A stretch of DNA of 64,000 nt from NCBI RefSeq assembly GCF_030700245.1, contig NZ_JAUYZI010000021.1, forward strand, positions 43,250-107,249. Direction: 5' to 3'. The notes under the pieces are model-generated. The model did no database searches. It was not told where the DNA came from and worked only from the letters and a program-made list of their open reading frames with translations. Origin of the DNA: Methylobacterium amylolyticum (GTDB lineage: Bacteria > Pseudomonadota > Alphaproteobacteria > Rhizobiales > Beijerinckiaceae). Position numbers and translations under genes: made by a program. Shown here in pieces: positions 1-8,774 of the stretch; the stretch's first letter is position 1, and each line of letters begins with the position of its first letter.

Positions 1-213
1 ACAAAGAGCGCGTCGAGGCAGAGGCATAGAGCCGAGCCCGATTGCTACGCGCACGGTCCACGACAGTTCAGAGTTTGCGTCGGCCGATCCCGCCCGCCCC
101 CTCATCCTGAGGCGCCGGAGCGTAGCGGAGGCCTCGAAGGAGCCCTCCAGCCGGCCGCGCGATCCCTGGAGGTCTCCTTCGAGGCCCGCTCTCGCGGGCA
201 CCTCAGGATGAGG
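1..213. repeat. Composite dispersed intergenic repeat, copy 1
   Basis: Positions 1-36 are, in reverse complement, close to the unit seen at 46513-46546 and 9209-9240 (core TGACGCGCGCTCT). Positions 53-92 match 8970-9008, beginning CGGTCCACGACAGTTC. Positions 99-213 are a long imperfect inverted repeat that opens with CCTCATCCTGAGG, closes with CCTCAGGATGAGG, and has inner arms GCCTCGAAGGAG / CTCCTTCGAGGC. The palindromic core recurs at 9017-9130 and, cut short, at 62792-62901. No gene is seen in 1-290. The function is unknown; repeats of this kind are common between genes in this group of bacteria. Confidence 0.85.
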
Positions 214-290
214 TGGAGGATTGGAAACGCCCCGCGGCGCGCCGTCTGGTGTCCCGTGTTCGACTTGATCGGGCGCGGCGCGCCCGCGGG

Positions 291-1190
291 TCACGGCTTG
301 GCGGGGGGACTCTCCGCCGCGCGGACGGCGCCCCCGGCGAGCACCCCCGCCGGGGCGGAGGCCGGCCGCCGCTTCGGCAGGGCGAGGCGGCCGGCGAGGC
401 CCGGGTCTCCGAGGGCGGCGAACGGGCCGTTGCGGTAGCCCTCGGCGAAGCGGCCGTAGCGGATCGGCCCGCCGCCCGGCGCCACCACGCAGCCCCCCGC
501 CGCCGCGACGAGGTGGTCCCCCGCCGCCGTGTCCCACTCCATGGTCGGGCCGCAGCGCACGTAGACGTCCGCCTCGCCCGCGGCGATCAGGCCGAACTTG
601 AGAGCCGAGCCGACCGCCCGCGTCTCGGCCACCGGCAGGGCGGCGAGGCAGGTCGCGGTCTCGGGGTCGCCGTGCCGGCGGCTGCCGAGGGCGACGAGGC
701 CGGCCGTCGGCGCGGCCCGCGCCCGCACCGCCCGGCCCGGGCCCGGCCGCCCACCCGTGACGGCGGCCTCGACGGCCGCGGCGCCGGCCCACCACACCCG
801 CCCGATCCCCGGGGCGGCGAGGGCGGCGGCGACCGGGCGGTCGCCCGCGATCAGCGCGATGTTGACGGAGTAGTCCGGCGTCCCGGCGAGGAAGTCGCGG
901 GTGCCGTCCAGCGGATCGACGAGGAAGAAGCAGGCGCTCGCGGGCGCGTCGTGGCGGGTCTCCTCGGCCACGACCGCGAGGCCGGGGAAGCGCCCGGCGA
1001 GCGCCCCCAGGATCAGGTGCTCGGCTTCGAGGTCGGCCGCGCTCGACGGCGAGCCGTCCGGCTTCAGGGCGTGGGGGCAGGGGCCGCGGTGGTAGCGGCG
1101 CAGGATCTCCCCGGCGGCGCAGGCGATCTCGGCGAGCGCCGCGGCGACCGCCCCGCGCTCCGCCTCCGAGAATGCCGCCGCGCCCGTCAT
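291..1190 (-). CDS. cysQ: CysQ-like 3'(2'),5'-bisphosphate nucleotidase (inositol monophosphatase family)
   Basis: Family members remove a phosphate from adenosine 3',5'-bisphosphate (PAP) made in sulfate activation, using Mg2+ or Li+-sensitive metal sites. The 299-residue protein shows the family metal motifs in order: the KPDGSPSSAADLEAE segment at 43-57, the acidic pair E76-E77, DPLDGTRDF at 92-100, and the late MEWDTAAGDH with D220. The start at 1190 is chosen because a GGAGGG ribosome site lies just upstream; a start at 1274 would add 28 residues with no conserved match. It diverges from chpT. Another inositol-phosphatase-family substrate is possible, so the substrate is less sure than the family. 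Confidence 0.85.
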   Translation of the reverse strand: MTGAAAFSEAERGAVAAALAEIACAAGEILRRYHRGPCPHALKPDGSPSSAADLEAEHLILGALAGRFPGLAVVAEETRHDAPASACFFLVDPLDGTRDFLAGTPDYSVNIALIAGDRPVAAALAAPGIGRVWWAGAAAVEAAVTGGRPGPGRAVRARAAPTAGLVALGSRRHGDPETATCLAALPVAETRAVGSALKFGLIAAGEADVYVRCGPTMEWDTAAGDHLVAAAGGCVVAPGGGPIRYGRFAEGYRNGPFAALGDPGLAGRLALPKRRPASAPAGVLAGGAVRAAESPPAKP

Positions 1191-1428
1191 GATCCCTCCG
1201 GCCGCCCTGCATGCCCGAGGCGCGGCCGGTTGTCGATCCGGCGCCGGGCGAAGGATCGGGTTAACGCTTTGCAAAGGCGGCCGTGGCGTCTATCCGTGCG
1301 GGCCGGCCGCGCGCCCCGGCCTGCCCCGCCTCTCCCGCCGGCCGGGGCAGCCCCGGGCGTCGCGCCGGACCGTCGGGCGCCGCCGGAGGCGGCCCGCCCC
1401 GCCCGAGACCCCCGCTCCGGAGCACGCC

Positions 1429-2157
1429 ATGCCCACCCTGACCCTCGACGGCCTCGACCTCGCGGCCCTGCTCTGCTCCCGCGTCTGCCACGACGTGATC
1501 AGCCCGGTCGGCGCGATCGTGAACGGGCTGGAGGTGCTGGAGGACGATCAGGACGAGTCGATGCGGGAATTCGCGCTCGAACTGATCGGCAAGAGCGCCC
1601 GGCAGGCCTCGGCCCGGCTGAAATTCGCCCGCATCGCCTACGGCGCGGCGGGTTCGGCCGGCGCCTCGATCGACCTCGCCGACGCCGAGAGCGTCGCCAA
1701 GGGCATGTTCGCCGACGAGAAGACCAAGCTGGAGTGGAGCGCCCCCCAGGCTCTGTTCCCGAAGAACAAGGTCAAGCTGCTGCTCAACCTCGTGATGATC
1801 GCCACCTCCGCGATCCCGCGCGGCGGCCTGATCACCGTGGCGGTGACCGGCGACGGCGAGGCGCCGACCCTGACCCTGAAGGCCAAGGGCCCGCACGCCC
1901 GCATCCCCGCCCATGTCGAGGACCTGATGGCGGGCGCGCCCGAGAGCGGCACCGTCGATGCCCACGGCATCCTGCCCTTCTACGCCGGGCTGGTGGCGCG
2001 GGCCGCCGTCATGGCGGTGCGCTTCACGATCGAGGGCGACGAGGTCACGATCCTCGCCGAGCCCGCCAAGTCCGCTGATCCCGAGGCCGCCGATCCCGAG
2101 GCCGCGGTCGCCGCCGACGTCGTCGCCGCGGACGAGGCCGGCCCCGCCCTGGCCTGA
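1429..2157 (+). CDS. chpT: ChpT-type histidine phosphotransferase
   Basis: In alphaproteobacteria ChpT relays phosphate from the hybrid kinase CckA to the cell-cycle regulator CtrA and to CpdR. The 242-residue product opens with a DHp-like helix carrying the phospho-acceptor H21 in SRVCHDVISP, followed by GAIVNGLEVLE. It then has a degenerate ATPase-like half around residues 85-220 with no intact nucleotide-binding G box, as expected for this family. The last 25 residues are an Ala/Asp/Glu-rich tail containing a repeated DPEAADPEAA. Its place next to a che operon may reflect old linkage only; no cckA or ctrA is in the window. Confidence 0.85.
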   Translation: MPTLTLDGLDLAALLCSRVCHDVISPVGAIVNGLEVLEDDQDESMREFALELIGKSARQASARLKFARIAYGAAGSAGASIDLADAESVAKGMFADEKTKLEWSAPQALFPKNKVKLLLNLVMIATSAIPRGGLITVAVTGDGEAPTLTLKAKGPHARIPAHVEDLMAGAPESGTVDAHGILPFYAGLVARAAVMAVRFTIEGDEVTILAEPAKSADPEAADPEAAVAADVVAADEAGPALA

Positions 2158-2451
2158 GGATCGGCCGTCCGCGCTCCCCCCGGCGCGGAAGCCCGCGCGG
2201 GGATTGCGGGCGGGCGCGTCGACCGGACGATCGCCGGCGCCGGTCGCGGCGCCCGGATCGCGCGCTCAAACAACTGTGCGGCAGTCTATCGATACAATTG
2301 CAACCGCGAGTCGATAGTCTGTGCGCACAACCGTCGAATGGACGCGTGTTCAGAGAAAAACCGTGCCCGGCCAGCCGGCGCGAAACGCTTCCCTAACCGA
2401 GACCCGTCATGGTTCGAGCACGAGATCTTTCGTGCGTGACGAGTACCGGCG
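2158..2451 (+). promoter_or_regulatory. Upstream region of the che operon with a short inverted repeat
   Basis: This 294-bp gap holds no gene. From about 2270 it becomes less GC-rich and contains the inverted repeat CTATCGA (2286-2292) / TCGATAG (2311-2317), separated by 18 bases around ATACAATTGCAACCG. It is a plausible promoter or operator zone for cheA, since the six genes downstream share one strand with tiny gaps. No sigma-factor consensus is clear enough to name. Confidence 0.35.
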
Positions 2452-5172
2452 ATGGACGACCTGCTGCGTGAGTTCCTGACCGAGAGCGCGGAGCATCTCG
2501 ACACGGTCGATGCGGAGCTGGTCAAGTTCGAGCAGGATCCCAACAACGAGACGATCCTGCGCCACATCTTCCGGCTGGTGCACACCATCAAGGGCACCTG
2601 CGGGTTCCTCGGCCTGCCGCGCCTGGAGGCGCTCGCCCACGCTGCCGAGACGCTGATGGGCCGGTTCCGCGACGGCATGCCGGTCTCCTCGGCGAGCGTG
2701 AGCCTGATCCTGGCGACCCTCGACCGCCTCAAGGCGATCCTGGCCGACCTGGAAGCGGCGGGCACCGAGCCCGCCGGCGGCGACGCCGACCTGATCGACG
2801 CCCTGGAGCGGATGTCGCTGGGGGAGGCGGCCCCCGCACCGGAGCCGGTTCTGCCCGAGCCGGTGGTGCGCGAGCTGAAGCCCGGCGAGGTCTCCCTCGA
2901 AGACCTGGAGGCGGCCTTCCTCGCCGCCCCCGGTCCCGACGAGGACGCGTTCGCGCCTCCTCCGGCCCCGGTGCCCGCCGCGGCCGCCCCCCGCGCCCCG
3001 GCTGCCAAGCCCGTCGCGCCCGAGGCGGCCGCCCCCAAGGCGGACGTGTCGAGATCGGACGTGTCGACACCGCAGGCCGCGCGGCCCGAGAAGGCGGAGG
3101 CGGCGCCCGCCGAGGGCGGCGAGGCCGGTCCCGTCAAGGTGCAGACGATCCGCGTCAACGTCGACACCCTCGAGCACCTGATGACGATGGTCTCGGAGCT
3201 GGTGCTGACCCGCAACCAGCTCCTGGAGATCGCCCGGCGGCACGAGGACTCCGCCTACAAGGTCCCGCTCCAGCGGCTCTCCCACGTCACCGCCGAGCTG
3301 CAGGAAGGCGTCATGAAGACGCGCATGCAGCCGATCGGCAACGCGTGGCAGAAGCTGCCGCGGGTGGTGCGCGACCTCTCGGCCGAACTCGGCAAGCAGA
3401 TCGACCTCGTGATGCAGGGCGCCGAGACCGAGCTCGACCGGCAGGTGCTGGAGGTCATCAAGGACCCGCTCACCCACATGGTGCGCAACTCGGCCGACCA
3501 CGGCCTCGAAGCGACCGCGGCCCGGGTCGCCGCCGGCAAGCCGGCGCGCGGCACCATCCGCCTCTCCGCCTACCACGAGGGCGGCACCATCACGATCGAG
3601 ATCGCCGACGACGGCAAGGGCCTGGATCTGGCCGCCATCCGCCGCAAGGCGGTGGAGCGCAACCTCGCCAGCCAGGCCGAGGTCGAGCGGATGACCGACG
3701 CGCAGGTCGCCAAGTTCATCTTCCACGCCGGCTTCTCCACGGCGGCGGCGGTCACCTCGGTCTCGGGCCGCGGCGTCGGCATGGACGTGGTCAAGACCAA
3801 CATCGAGACCATCGGCGGCATCATCGACATCGCCACCAATCCGGGGCGCGGCACGGTCTTCACGATCAAGATCCCGCTGACGCTGGCGATCGTGGCGGCG
3901 CTGATCGTGCGCGCCGGGGCGCACCGCTTCGCCCTGCCGCAGGTCGCGGTGCTGGAGCTGGTGCGGGTCGGCGCGGACGCGCAGGCGGTGGAGCGCATCA
4001 ACGGCTCGCCGGTCCTGCGCCTGCGCGAGCGGCTCCTGCCGATCGTCTCGCTGACCGGGGTCCTCGGCCAGGGGAGCGGCGAGCCCGAGGCCCAGGCGGC
4101 GGGCTTCGTGGTGGTCGCCCAGGTCGGGCGCCAGCGCTTCGGCATCCTCGTCGACGAGGTCTTCCACACGGAGGAGATCGTCGTGAAGCCGATGTCGGCC
4201 AAGCTCCGCCACATCCCGCTGTTTGCCGGCAACACCATCCTCGGCGACGGCGCGGTGGTGCTGATCGTCGACCCGAACGGCGTCGCCCGCCAGGTGTCGC
4301 AGGGCGTGCAGGGCGCGGCCGCGCAGGCGGAGGCCGAGGCGGCCGAGGCCGAGGCGACGGAGGCGACCACGACGCTGCTGGTGTTCAAGGGCGGGGGCGG
4401 CGGCTTCAAGGCGGTGCCGCTGTCGCTGGTGACGCGCCTGGAGGAGATCGACGCCTCGACCGTCGAGTGGCTCGGCGGGCGCCCCCTCGTCCAGTACCGG
4501 GGCCGGCTGATGCCGCTGGTGCCCGCCGACGAGGCCATCGCCATCCGCTCCGAGGGCCGGCAGGCGCTGGTGGTGTTCTCGGACGGCGAGCGGGCGATGG
4601 GCCTCGTGGTCGACGCCATCGTCGACATCGTCGAGGAGCGGCTCGACATCGAGATCGGCGCCGAGCGCTCGGACCTGATCGGCTCGGCGGTGCTGCGCGG
4701 GCGCGCCACCGACATCATCAACATCGCCCACTTCCTGCCCCTGGCCTACGACGACTGGGCGCGCGGCCCGAAGCGCCCGGTGGAAACCGCGACCCTGCTG
4801 CTCGTCGACGACTCGGCCTTCTTCCGCGAGATGCTGAGCCCGGTGCTCAAGGCGGCCGGCTACCAGGTCGTCACCGCGGGCGGGGCCGACGAGGCGCTCG
4901 CCGCCCTCCAGGCCGACCCGCGCATCGCGGTGGTCGTCACCGACCTGGAGATGCCCGGCCGCAGCGGCTTCGACCTCGTCGCGGCCATGCGCGGCGGCGA
5001 CCGCCGGCTCGCGGCGCTGCCGGTGATCGGCCTGTCGGGCGCGGTCGGCGCCGAGACGGTGGAGCGGGCCCGGGCGCTGGCGATCACCGACCTCGTGGCC
5101 AAGTTCGACCGCAGCGGCCTCGTCGCCGCCCTGGCCGAGATCGGCGCCCCCGCCCTCGCGCGCGCCGCCTGA
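2452..5172 (+). CDS. cheA: Chemotaxis hybrid histidine kinase CheA with C-terminal receiver
   Basis: CheA autophosphorylates in response to receptor signals and passes phosphate to CheY and CheB. The 906-residue protein has an Hpt domain (1-105) with phospho-acceptor H44 in FRLVHTIKGTCGF, a Pro/Ala-rich linker (125-225), a dimerisation domain (about 230-320), and an HATPase with N box HMVRNSADHG (about 342), DDGKGL (about 386) and GRGVGMDV (about 440). Two CheW-like segments follow (about 484-617 and 642-773), then a receiver domain (about 780-903) with the phosphorylatable D831 in VVTDLEMPG. The extra CheW-like part and the fused receiver make it longer than the roughly 650-residue enteric CheA. 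CheW follows after 21 bp. Confidence 0.95.
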   Translation: MDDLLREFLTESAEHLDTVDAELVKFEQDPNNETILRHIFRLVHTIKGTCGFLGLPRLEALAHAAETLMGRFRDGMPVSSASVSLILATLDRLKAILADLEAAGTEPAGGDADLIDALERMSLGEAAPAPEPVLPEPVVRELKPGEVSLEDLEAAFLAAPGPDEDAFAPPPAPVPAAAAPRAPAAKPVAPEAAAPKADVSRSDVSTPQAARPEKAEAAPAEGGEAGPVKVQTIRVNVDTLEHLMTMVSELVLTRNQLLEIARRHEDSAYKVPLQRLSHVTAELQEGVMKTRMQPIGNAWQKLPRVVRDLSAELGKQIDLVMQGAETELDRQVLEVIKDPLTHMVRNSADHGLEATAARVAAGKPARGTIRLSAYHEGGTITIEIADDGKGLDLAAIRRKAVERNLASQAEVERMTDAQVAKFIFHAGFSTAAAVTSVSGRGVGMDVVKTNIETIGGIIDIATNPGRGTVFTIKIPLTLAIVAALIVRAGAHRFALPQVAVLELVRVGADAQAVERINGSPVLRLRERLLPIVSLTGVLGQGSGEPEAQAAGFVVVAQVGRQRFGILVDEVFHTEEIVVKPMSAKLRHIPLFAGNTILGDGAVVLIVDPNGVARQVSQGVQGAAAQAEAEAAEAEATEATTTLLVFKGGGGGFKAVPLSLVTRLEEIDASTVEWLGGRPLVQYRGRLMPLVPADEAIAIRSEGRQALVVFSDGERAMGLVVDAIVDIVEERLDIEIGAERSDLIGSAVLRGRATDIINIAHFLPLAYDDWARGPKRPVETATLLLVDDSAFFREMLSPVLKAAGYQVVTAGGADEALAALQADPRIAVVVTDLEMPGRSGFDLVAAMRGGDRRLAALPVIGLSGAVGAETVERARALAITDLVAKFDRSGLVAALAEIGAPALARAA

Positions 5173-5193
5173 CGCAAGACCCGGAGAGAAGCC

Positions 5194-5685
5194 ATGCAGG
5201 CAGCCAACGCCAACGGCGCCGAGACCGGCCCGACCGAGGATTTCGTCACCGTCCATGTCGGGGACACCCTGTTCGGCCTCGCGATCGAGCGGGTCCACGA
5301 CGTGTTCGTCCCCTCCGGCGTGACGCCGGTGCCGCTGGCGCCGCCGGAGATCGTCGGGCTCCTGAACCTGCGCGGGCGGGTCGTCACCGCCCTGTGCCTG
5401 CGCCGCCGGCTCGGACTGCCCGCCGCCGGGGCGGGCGCCGACGGGCCGGGGGCCGGGATGGCCATCGGCCTGGAGCAGGGCGGGGAGACCTTCGCCCTGG
5501 TGGTCGACGGGGTCGGCGAGGTGCTGAAGCTCGGCGCCGACAGCCGCGAGGCCGTGCCGATCAACCTCGACCCCCGCTGGCGCGACCTCACGGTCTGCGT
5601 CCACCGCCTCGACGGCCGGCTGCTGGTGATCCTCGACGTGGACGCGCTGCTGAACTTCAACGTCACCGGAGCCGAGGCGGCGTGA
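5194..5685 (+). CDS. cheW: Chemotaxis coupling protein CheW
   Basis: CheW scaffolds CheA onto chemoreceptor tips in the cytoplasm. The 163-residue protein is a single CheW domain (about 15-155) with typical strands: FVTVHVGDTLFGLAIERV, the GLLNLRGRVVT segment, and a closing LLVILDVDALL. It follows cheA after 21 bp with a GGAGAGAA ribosome site and overlaps cheY by one base (TGATG), so translation is probably coupled. No chemoreceptor gene is in the window, so the input is unknown. Confidence 0.93.
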   Translation: MQAANANGAETGPTEDFVTVHVGDTLFGLAIERVHDVFVPSGVTPVPLAPPEIVGLLNLRGRVVTALCLRRRLGLPAAGAGADGPGAGMAIGLEQGGETFALVVDGVGEVLKLGADSREAVPINLDPRWRDLTVCVHRLDGRLLVILDVDALLNFNVTGAEAA

Positions 5686-6092
5686 TGACCCCCGCGACCG
5701 ACGCGACCCATCCGACGACCTGCCTCGTCGTCGACGACTCCGCCGTGATCCGCAAGGTGGCCCGGCGGATCATCGAGGGGCTCGGCCTCGCCGTCGCCGA
5801 GGCGGAGGACGGCGAGCAGGCCCTGCGCGCCTGCGACGCCGCCATGCCCGACGTGATCCTGCTCGACTGGAACATGCCGAACGTGGACGGCTACGCCTTC
5901 CTCCAGGCGCTCCGGCAGAGCGAGGCCGGCCGCCGGCCCAAGGTCCTGTTCTGCACCACCGAGAACGACGTCGGGGCGATCGCCCGGGCGCTGCGGGCGG
6001 GGGCGGACGAGTACATCATGAAGCCGTTCGACCGCGACATCCTGACGGCCAAGCTCGAACAGGTCGGCCTCGCGCGGGTCGACGCGGCCTGA
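5685..6092 (+). CDS. cheY: Single-domain response regulator CheY
   Basis: This 135-residue protein is a lone receiver domain. It has the acidic pocket D17-D18 (VVDDSAVIRKV), the phospho-acceptor D61 (ILLDWNMPNVDG), the switch residues T91/T92 (FCTTEND) and K113 (YIMKPFD). As CheY it would carry phosphate from CheA to its target; which target (flagellar motor or another output) cannot be told here because no flagellar genes are nearby. The start ATG shares one base with the stop of cheW. Confidence 0.93.
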   Translation: MTPATDATHPTTCLVVDDSAVIRKVARRIIEGLGLAVAEAEDGEQALRACDAAMPDVILLDWNMPNVDGYAFLQALRQSEAGRRPKVLFCTTENDVGAIARALRAGADEYIMKPFDRDILTAKLEQVGLARVDAA

Positions 6093-6166
6093 GCCGTCCG
6101 GCGCCCGCGCCGGGTGGCGCCCCCCGAACCCCGTGCATCCCCGATCCGATTTCCGAGGCCCTGATC

Positions 6167-7342
6167 ATGGTTTCGAGCCCAGCGGTCGCCCCGCCGCGCA
6201 ACCCCGCCGCCCCGTCCGCCGCGCCTGCCGTGCGGGTGCTGATCGCCGACGACTCGGCGGTGGTGCGCGGCCTCGTGGCCCGCTGGATCACCGAGGCCGG
6301 GTTCGAGCTCGTCGGCACCGCCGCCAACGGCCGCATCGCCCTGGAGATGATGGCCCGCCACGACCCCGACGTGGTGCTGCTCGACATCGACATGCCCGAA
6401 CTCGACGGCACCGGGGCGCTGCCGCGCATGCTCGCCGCGAGCCCGTCGGTGCAGGTCGTGATGATGTCGACGCTCACCACCCGCAACGCCGACATCTCGC
6501 TGAAGTGTCTGGCGCTGGGGGCGGCCGACTACATCGCCAAGCCCGAGAGCAACCGGGGCGTGACCACCTCCGACGCCTTCCGCATCGACCTGATCGAGCG
6601 GGTGCGGGTGTTCGGCGCGGCCCGGGCCCGGGGGCGGCGGCCCGCTCCCGCGAGCCTCGCCGCGCCGGCGGGCCTTTCCGCGCCCGCGCCCCCCGTCGCC
6701 GCCGCGAAGCCCGCGGCCTCGTTCACGTTGCGGCCCAAGGCGCGGCTGGCCGCCCCGCCCCGCGCCCTGCTGATCGGCTCCTCCACCGGCGGCCCCAAGG
6801 CGGTCGGCGAGATGCTGGAGGGGATCGGCGCCGCTGCCCTGCGCCGCCTGCCGGTGCTGGTGGTCCAGCACATGCCGCCGATCTTCACCGCGGTGTTCGC
6901 CGAGCATCTGGCCGCGCGCACCGGCCTGCCCGCGGCCGAGGGGAAGGCCGACGAGCGTCCGGAGCCCGGCCGCATCTACGTGGCCCCGGGCGGGCGCCAC
7001 ATGCACCTCGCGGCCGGCCCGAACGGCCCGACGATCCGCCTCGGCGACGGGCCGCCCGTGAACTTCTGCCGGCCGGCGGTGGACGTGCTGTTCAAGGACG
7101 CGGCCGCCGTGTTCGGCGGCGCCTGCGTCGCCGTGATCCTCACCGGCATGGGCTCGGACGGCACCAACGGCGCCCGCGCCCTGGTCGAGACGGGCGTGCC
7201 CGTGCTCGCGCAGGACGAGGCCACGAGCACGGTCTGGGGCATGCCCGGCAGCGTCGCCCGCGCCGGGCTCGCCCAGGCGGTCCTGCCCCTGCCGGACCTC
7301 GGCCCGGCGCTCCGCGCCCTCGTGACCGGACAGCCCGCATGA
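6167..7342 (+). CDS. cheB: Chemotaxis protein-glutamate methylesterase/deamidase CheB
   Basis: CheB removes methyl groups from chemoreceptors when phosphorylated by CheA, giving adaptation. The 391-residue protein has an N-terminal receiver (about 22-145; D73 in LLDIDMPELDG), an Ala/Pro-rich linker (about 150-195) and a methylesterase domain with the catalytic triad S206 (IGSSTGGPKA), H235 (VVQHMPP) and D331 (GMGSDGTNGA). The stop overlaps the start of cheR by four bases (ATGA), so the antagonistic pair is probably translated together. Confidence 0.95.
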   Translation: MVSSPAVAPPRNPAAPSAAPAVRVLIADDSAVVRGLVARWITEAGFELVGTAANGRIALEMMARHDPDVVLLDIDMPELDGTGALPRMLAASPSVQVVMMSTLTTRNADISLKCLALGAADYIAKPESNRGVTTSDAFRIDLIERVRVFGAARARGRRPAPASLAAPAGLSAPAPPVAAAKPAASFTLRPKARLAAPPRALLIGSSTGGPKAVGEMLEGIGAAALRRLPVLVVQHMPPIFTAVFAEHLAARTGLPAAEGKADERPEPGRIYVAPGGRHMHLAAGPNGPTIRLGDGPPVNFCRPAVDVLFKDAAAVFGGACVAVILTGMGSDGTNGARALVETGVPVLAQDEATSTVWGMPGSVARAGLAQAVLPLPDLGPALRALVTGQPA

Positions 7343-8190
7343 CCGACCTCGATTTCGAGTACCTGCGCGGCTACCTCAAGCAGCGCTCCGGCCTCGCCCT
7401 CACCCCCGAGAAGCGCTACCTCGTGGAGAGCCGGCTCACCCCGGTCTGCCGCCGCTTCGGTCTGCCGGCCCTGCGCGACCTCGTCGGCGCCCTGCGGCTC
7501 GCCCGCGACGGCGCGATCGAGCGGGCGGTGGTCGAGGCGATGACCACCAACGAGACGTTCTTCTTCCGCGACCGCGTGCCCTTCGACCTGTTCCGCGACG
7601 TGATCCTGCCGGAGGCGCTGGCGCGCAACGCCGGGCGGCGGCGGCTGCGGGTCTGGTCGGCGGCCTCCTCCACCGGCCAGGAGCCGTACTCGCTGGCGAT
7701 GCTGCTCCAGGAGGCGGCCCCGCGGCTGGCCGGCTGGCAGGTCGAGATCGTCGCCACCGACCTCTCCACCGAGGTGATCGAGAAGGCCCGTCTCGGGCTC
7801 TACAGCCACTTCGAGGTGCAGCGCGGCCTGCCCGTGCAGTGGCTGCTGAAGTACTTCACGCAGTCCGGCGAGCAGTGGACCATCGCTCCGAGCCTGCGGG
7901 CGATGGTCGATTTCCGCCAGATCAACCTGCTGCACGGCTTCGAGACGCTGGGCAGCTTCGACGTGATCTACTGCCGCAACGTGCTGATCTACTTCGACGC
8001 GCCGACCAAATCCGACATCCTGGCGCGGCTGGCGGGCAGCCTCGCGCCGGAGGGGGCGCTCCTCCTCGGGGCGGCGGAGACGGTGATCGGCCTGACCGAC
8101 CGGCTGAGCCCGCACCCGAAGCACCGCGGTCTCTACGGGCACGCCGAGGTGGCCCGGCCGGCCGCCGTGCGGGCGGCGGCCGCGGGCTGA
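7339..8190 (+). CDS. cheR: Chemotaxis protein-glutamate O-methyltransferase CheR
   Basis: CheR methylates receptor glutamates using S-adenosylmethionine, opposing CheB. The 283-residue protein has the N-terminal helical domain (about 1-60), the MTTNETFFFRD motif, the SAM-binding WSAASSTGQEPYS loop (GxG replaced by SSTGQEP as usual in CheR) and the late DVIYCRNVLIYFD. No C-terminal receptor-tethering pentapeptide is evident. It overlaps cheB by four bases. Confidence 0.95.
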   Translation: MTDLDFEYLRGYLKQRSGLALTPEKRYLVESRLTPVCRRFGLPALRDLVGALRLARDGAIERAVVEAMTTNETFFFRDRVPFDLFRDVILPEALARNAGRRRLRVWSAASSTGQEPYSLAMLLQEAAPRLAGWQVEIVATDLSTEVIEKARLGLYSHFEVQRGLPVQWLLKYFTQSGEQWTIAPSLRAMVDFRQINLLHGFETLGSFDVIYCRNVLIYFDAPTKSDILARLAGSLAPEGALLLGAAETVIGLTDRLSPHPKHRGLYGHAEVARPAAVRAAAAG

Positions 8191-8228
8191 ACCCGGCATC
8201 CGGCCAGGGAGCGCGCCATCAGCACGCC

Positions 8229-8774
8229 ATGAGCACGATCGCGTCCACATCCGCCGCGCAGGCCTACGCGCAGCGCTCCCCCCAGTCGCCGCACGGCGCG
8301 CCGAGCGCGATCGATCCGAGTCTCTCCGCCGACAGCGCCGGATCCGCCGAGAGCGGCGCCTCCGAGGGCACCGGGGCGGCGCGGGCCCGGCTCGACCCGG
8401 CGTCGATGAAGGACCGGATCGACGGCCTGATCGCCGATCAGGTCGACGGCGGCAGCCTGACGCGCGATCAGGCCGACGCGCTGGAGACCCTGTTCGCCGG
8501 TCACGCCCGCAGCACCGCCGCGTCGGACGCGGCCGGCGGCCCGTCCGGCCCCGGCGCGCCGCCGCCCGACCCGGATACCGCCGACGCGGCGTCGGGCCCG
8601 CCGTCCGGCGGCGGGTCGTCGGCCGGCACCGCGGGCGGTTCCTCGGCGAGCGACCTGCTGGCGACGTTCATCCAGCAGCTTCAGGCGGCGCAGGCGGGCG
8701 GCGCCGGATACGGGGCGAGCGGCGCCACCGACACCGGCCGCACCTCCGCCCTGCTGTTCGACTTCCGGAGCTGA
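8229..8774 (+). CDS. Hypothetical low-complexity protein at the end of the che operon
   Basis: I do not recognise this 181-residue protein. It is Ser/Ala/Gly/Asp-rich throughout. The one ordered-looking stretch is about 58-90 (MKDRIDGLIADQVDGGSLTR, then DQADALETLF), an EF-hand-like helix-loop-helix without a clear Ca2+ ligand set. A second helix is at about 142-157 (SDLLATFIQQLQAAQ). There is no signal peptide or membrane segment. It starts 38 bp after cheR on the same strand, so it is probably the last gene of the chemotaxis operon. Codon use is host-like. Confidence 0.6.
   Translation: MSTIASTSAAQAYAQRSPQSPHGAPSAIDPSLSADSAGSAESGASEGTGAARARLDPASMKDRIDGLIADQVDGGSLTRDQADALETLFAGHARSTAASDAAGGPSGPGAPPPDPDTADAASGPPSGGGSSAGTAGGSSASDLLATFIQQLQAAQAGGAGYGASGATDTGRTSALLFDFRS

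Noticed and set aside
2407..5604. A 1065-codon open frame on the minus strand opposite cheA-cheW
   Set aside because: It is a shadow of GC-rich coding sequence: Asp/Arg/His/Gly-rich, no family motif, and fully covered by two certain genes on the other strand.
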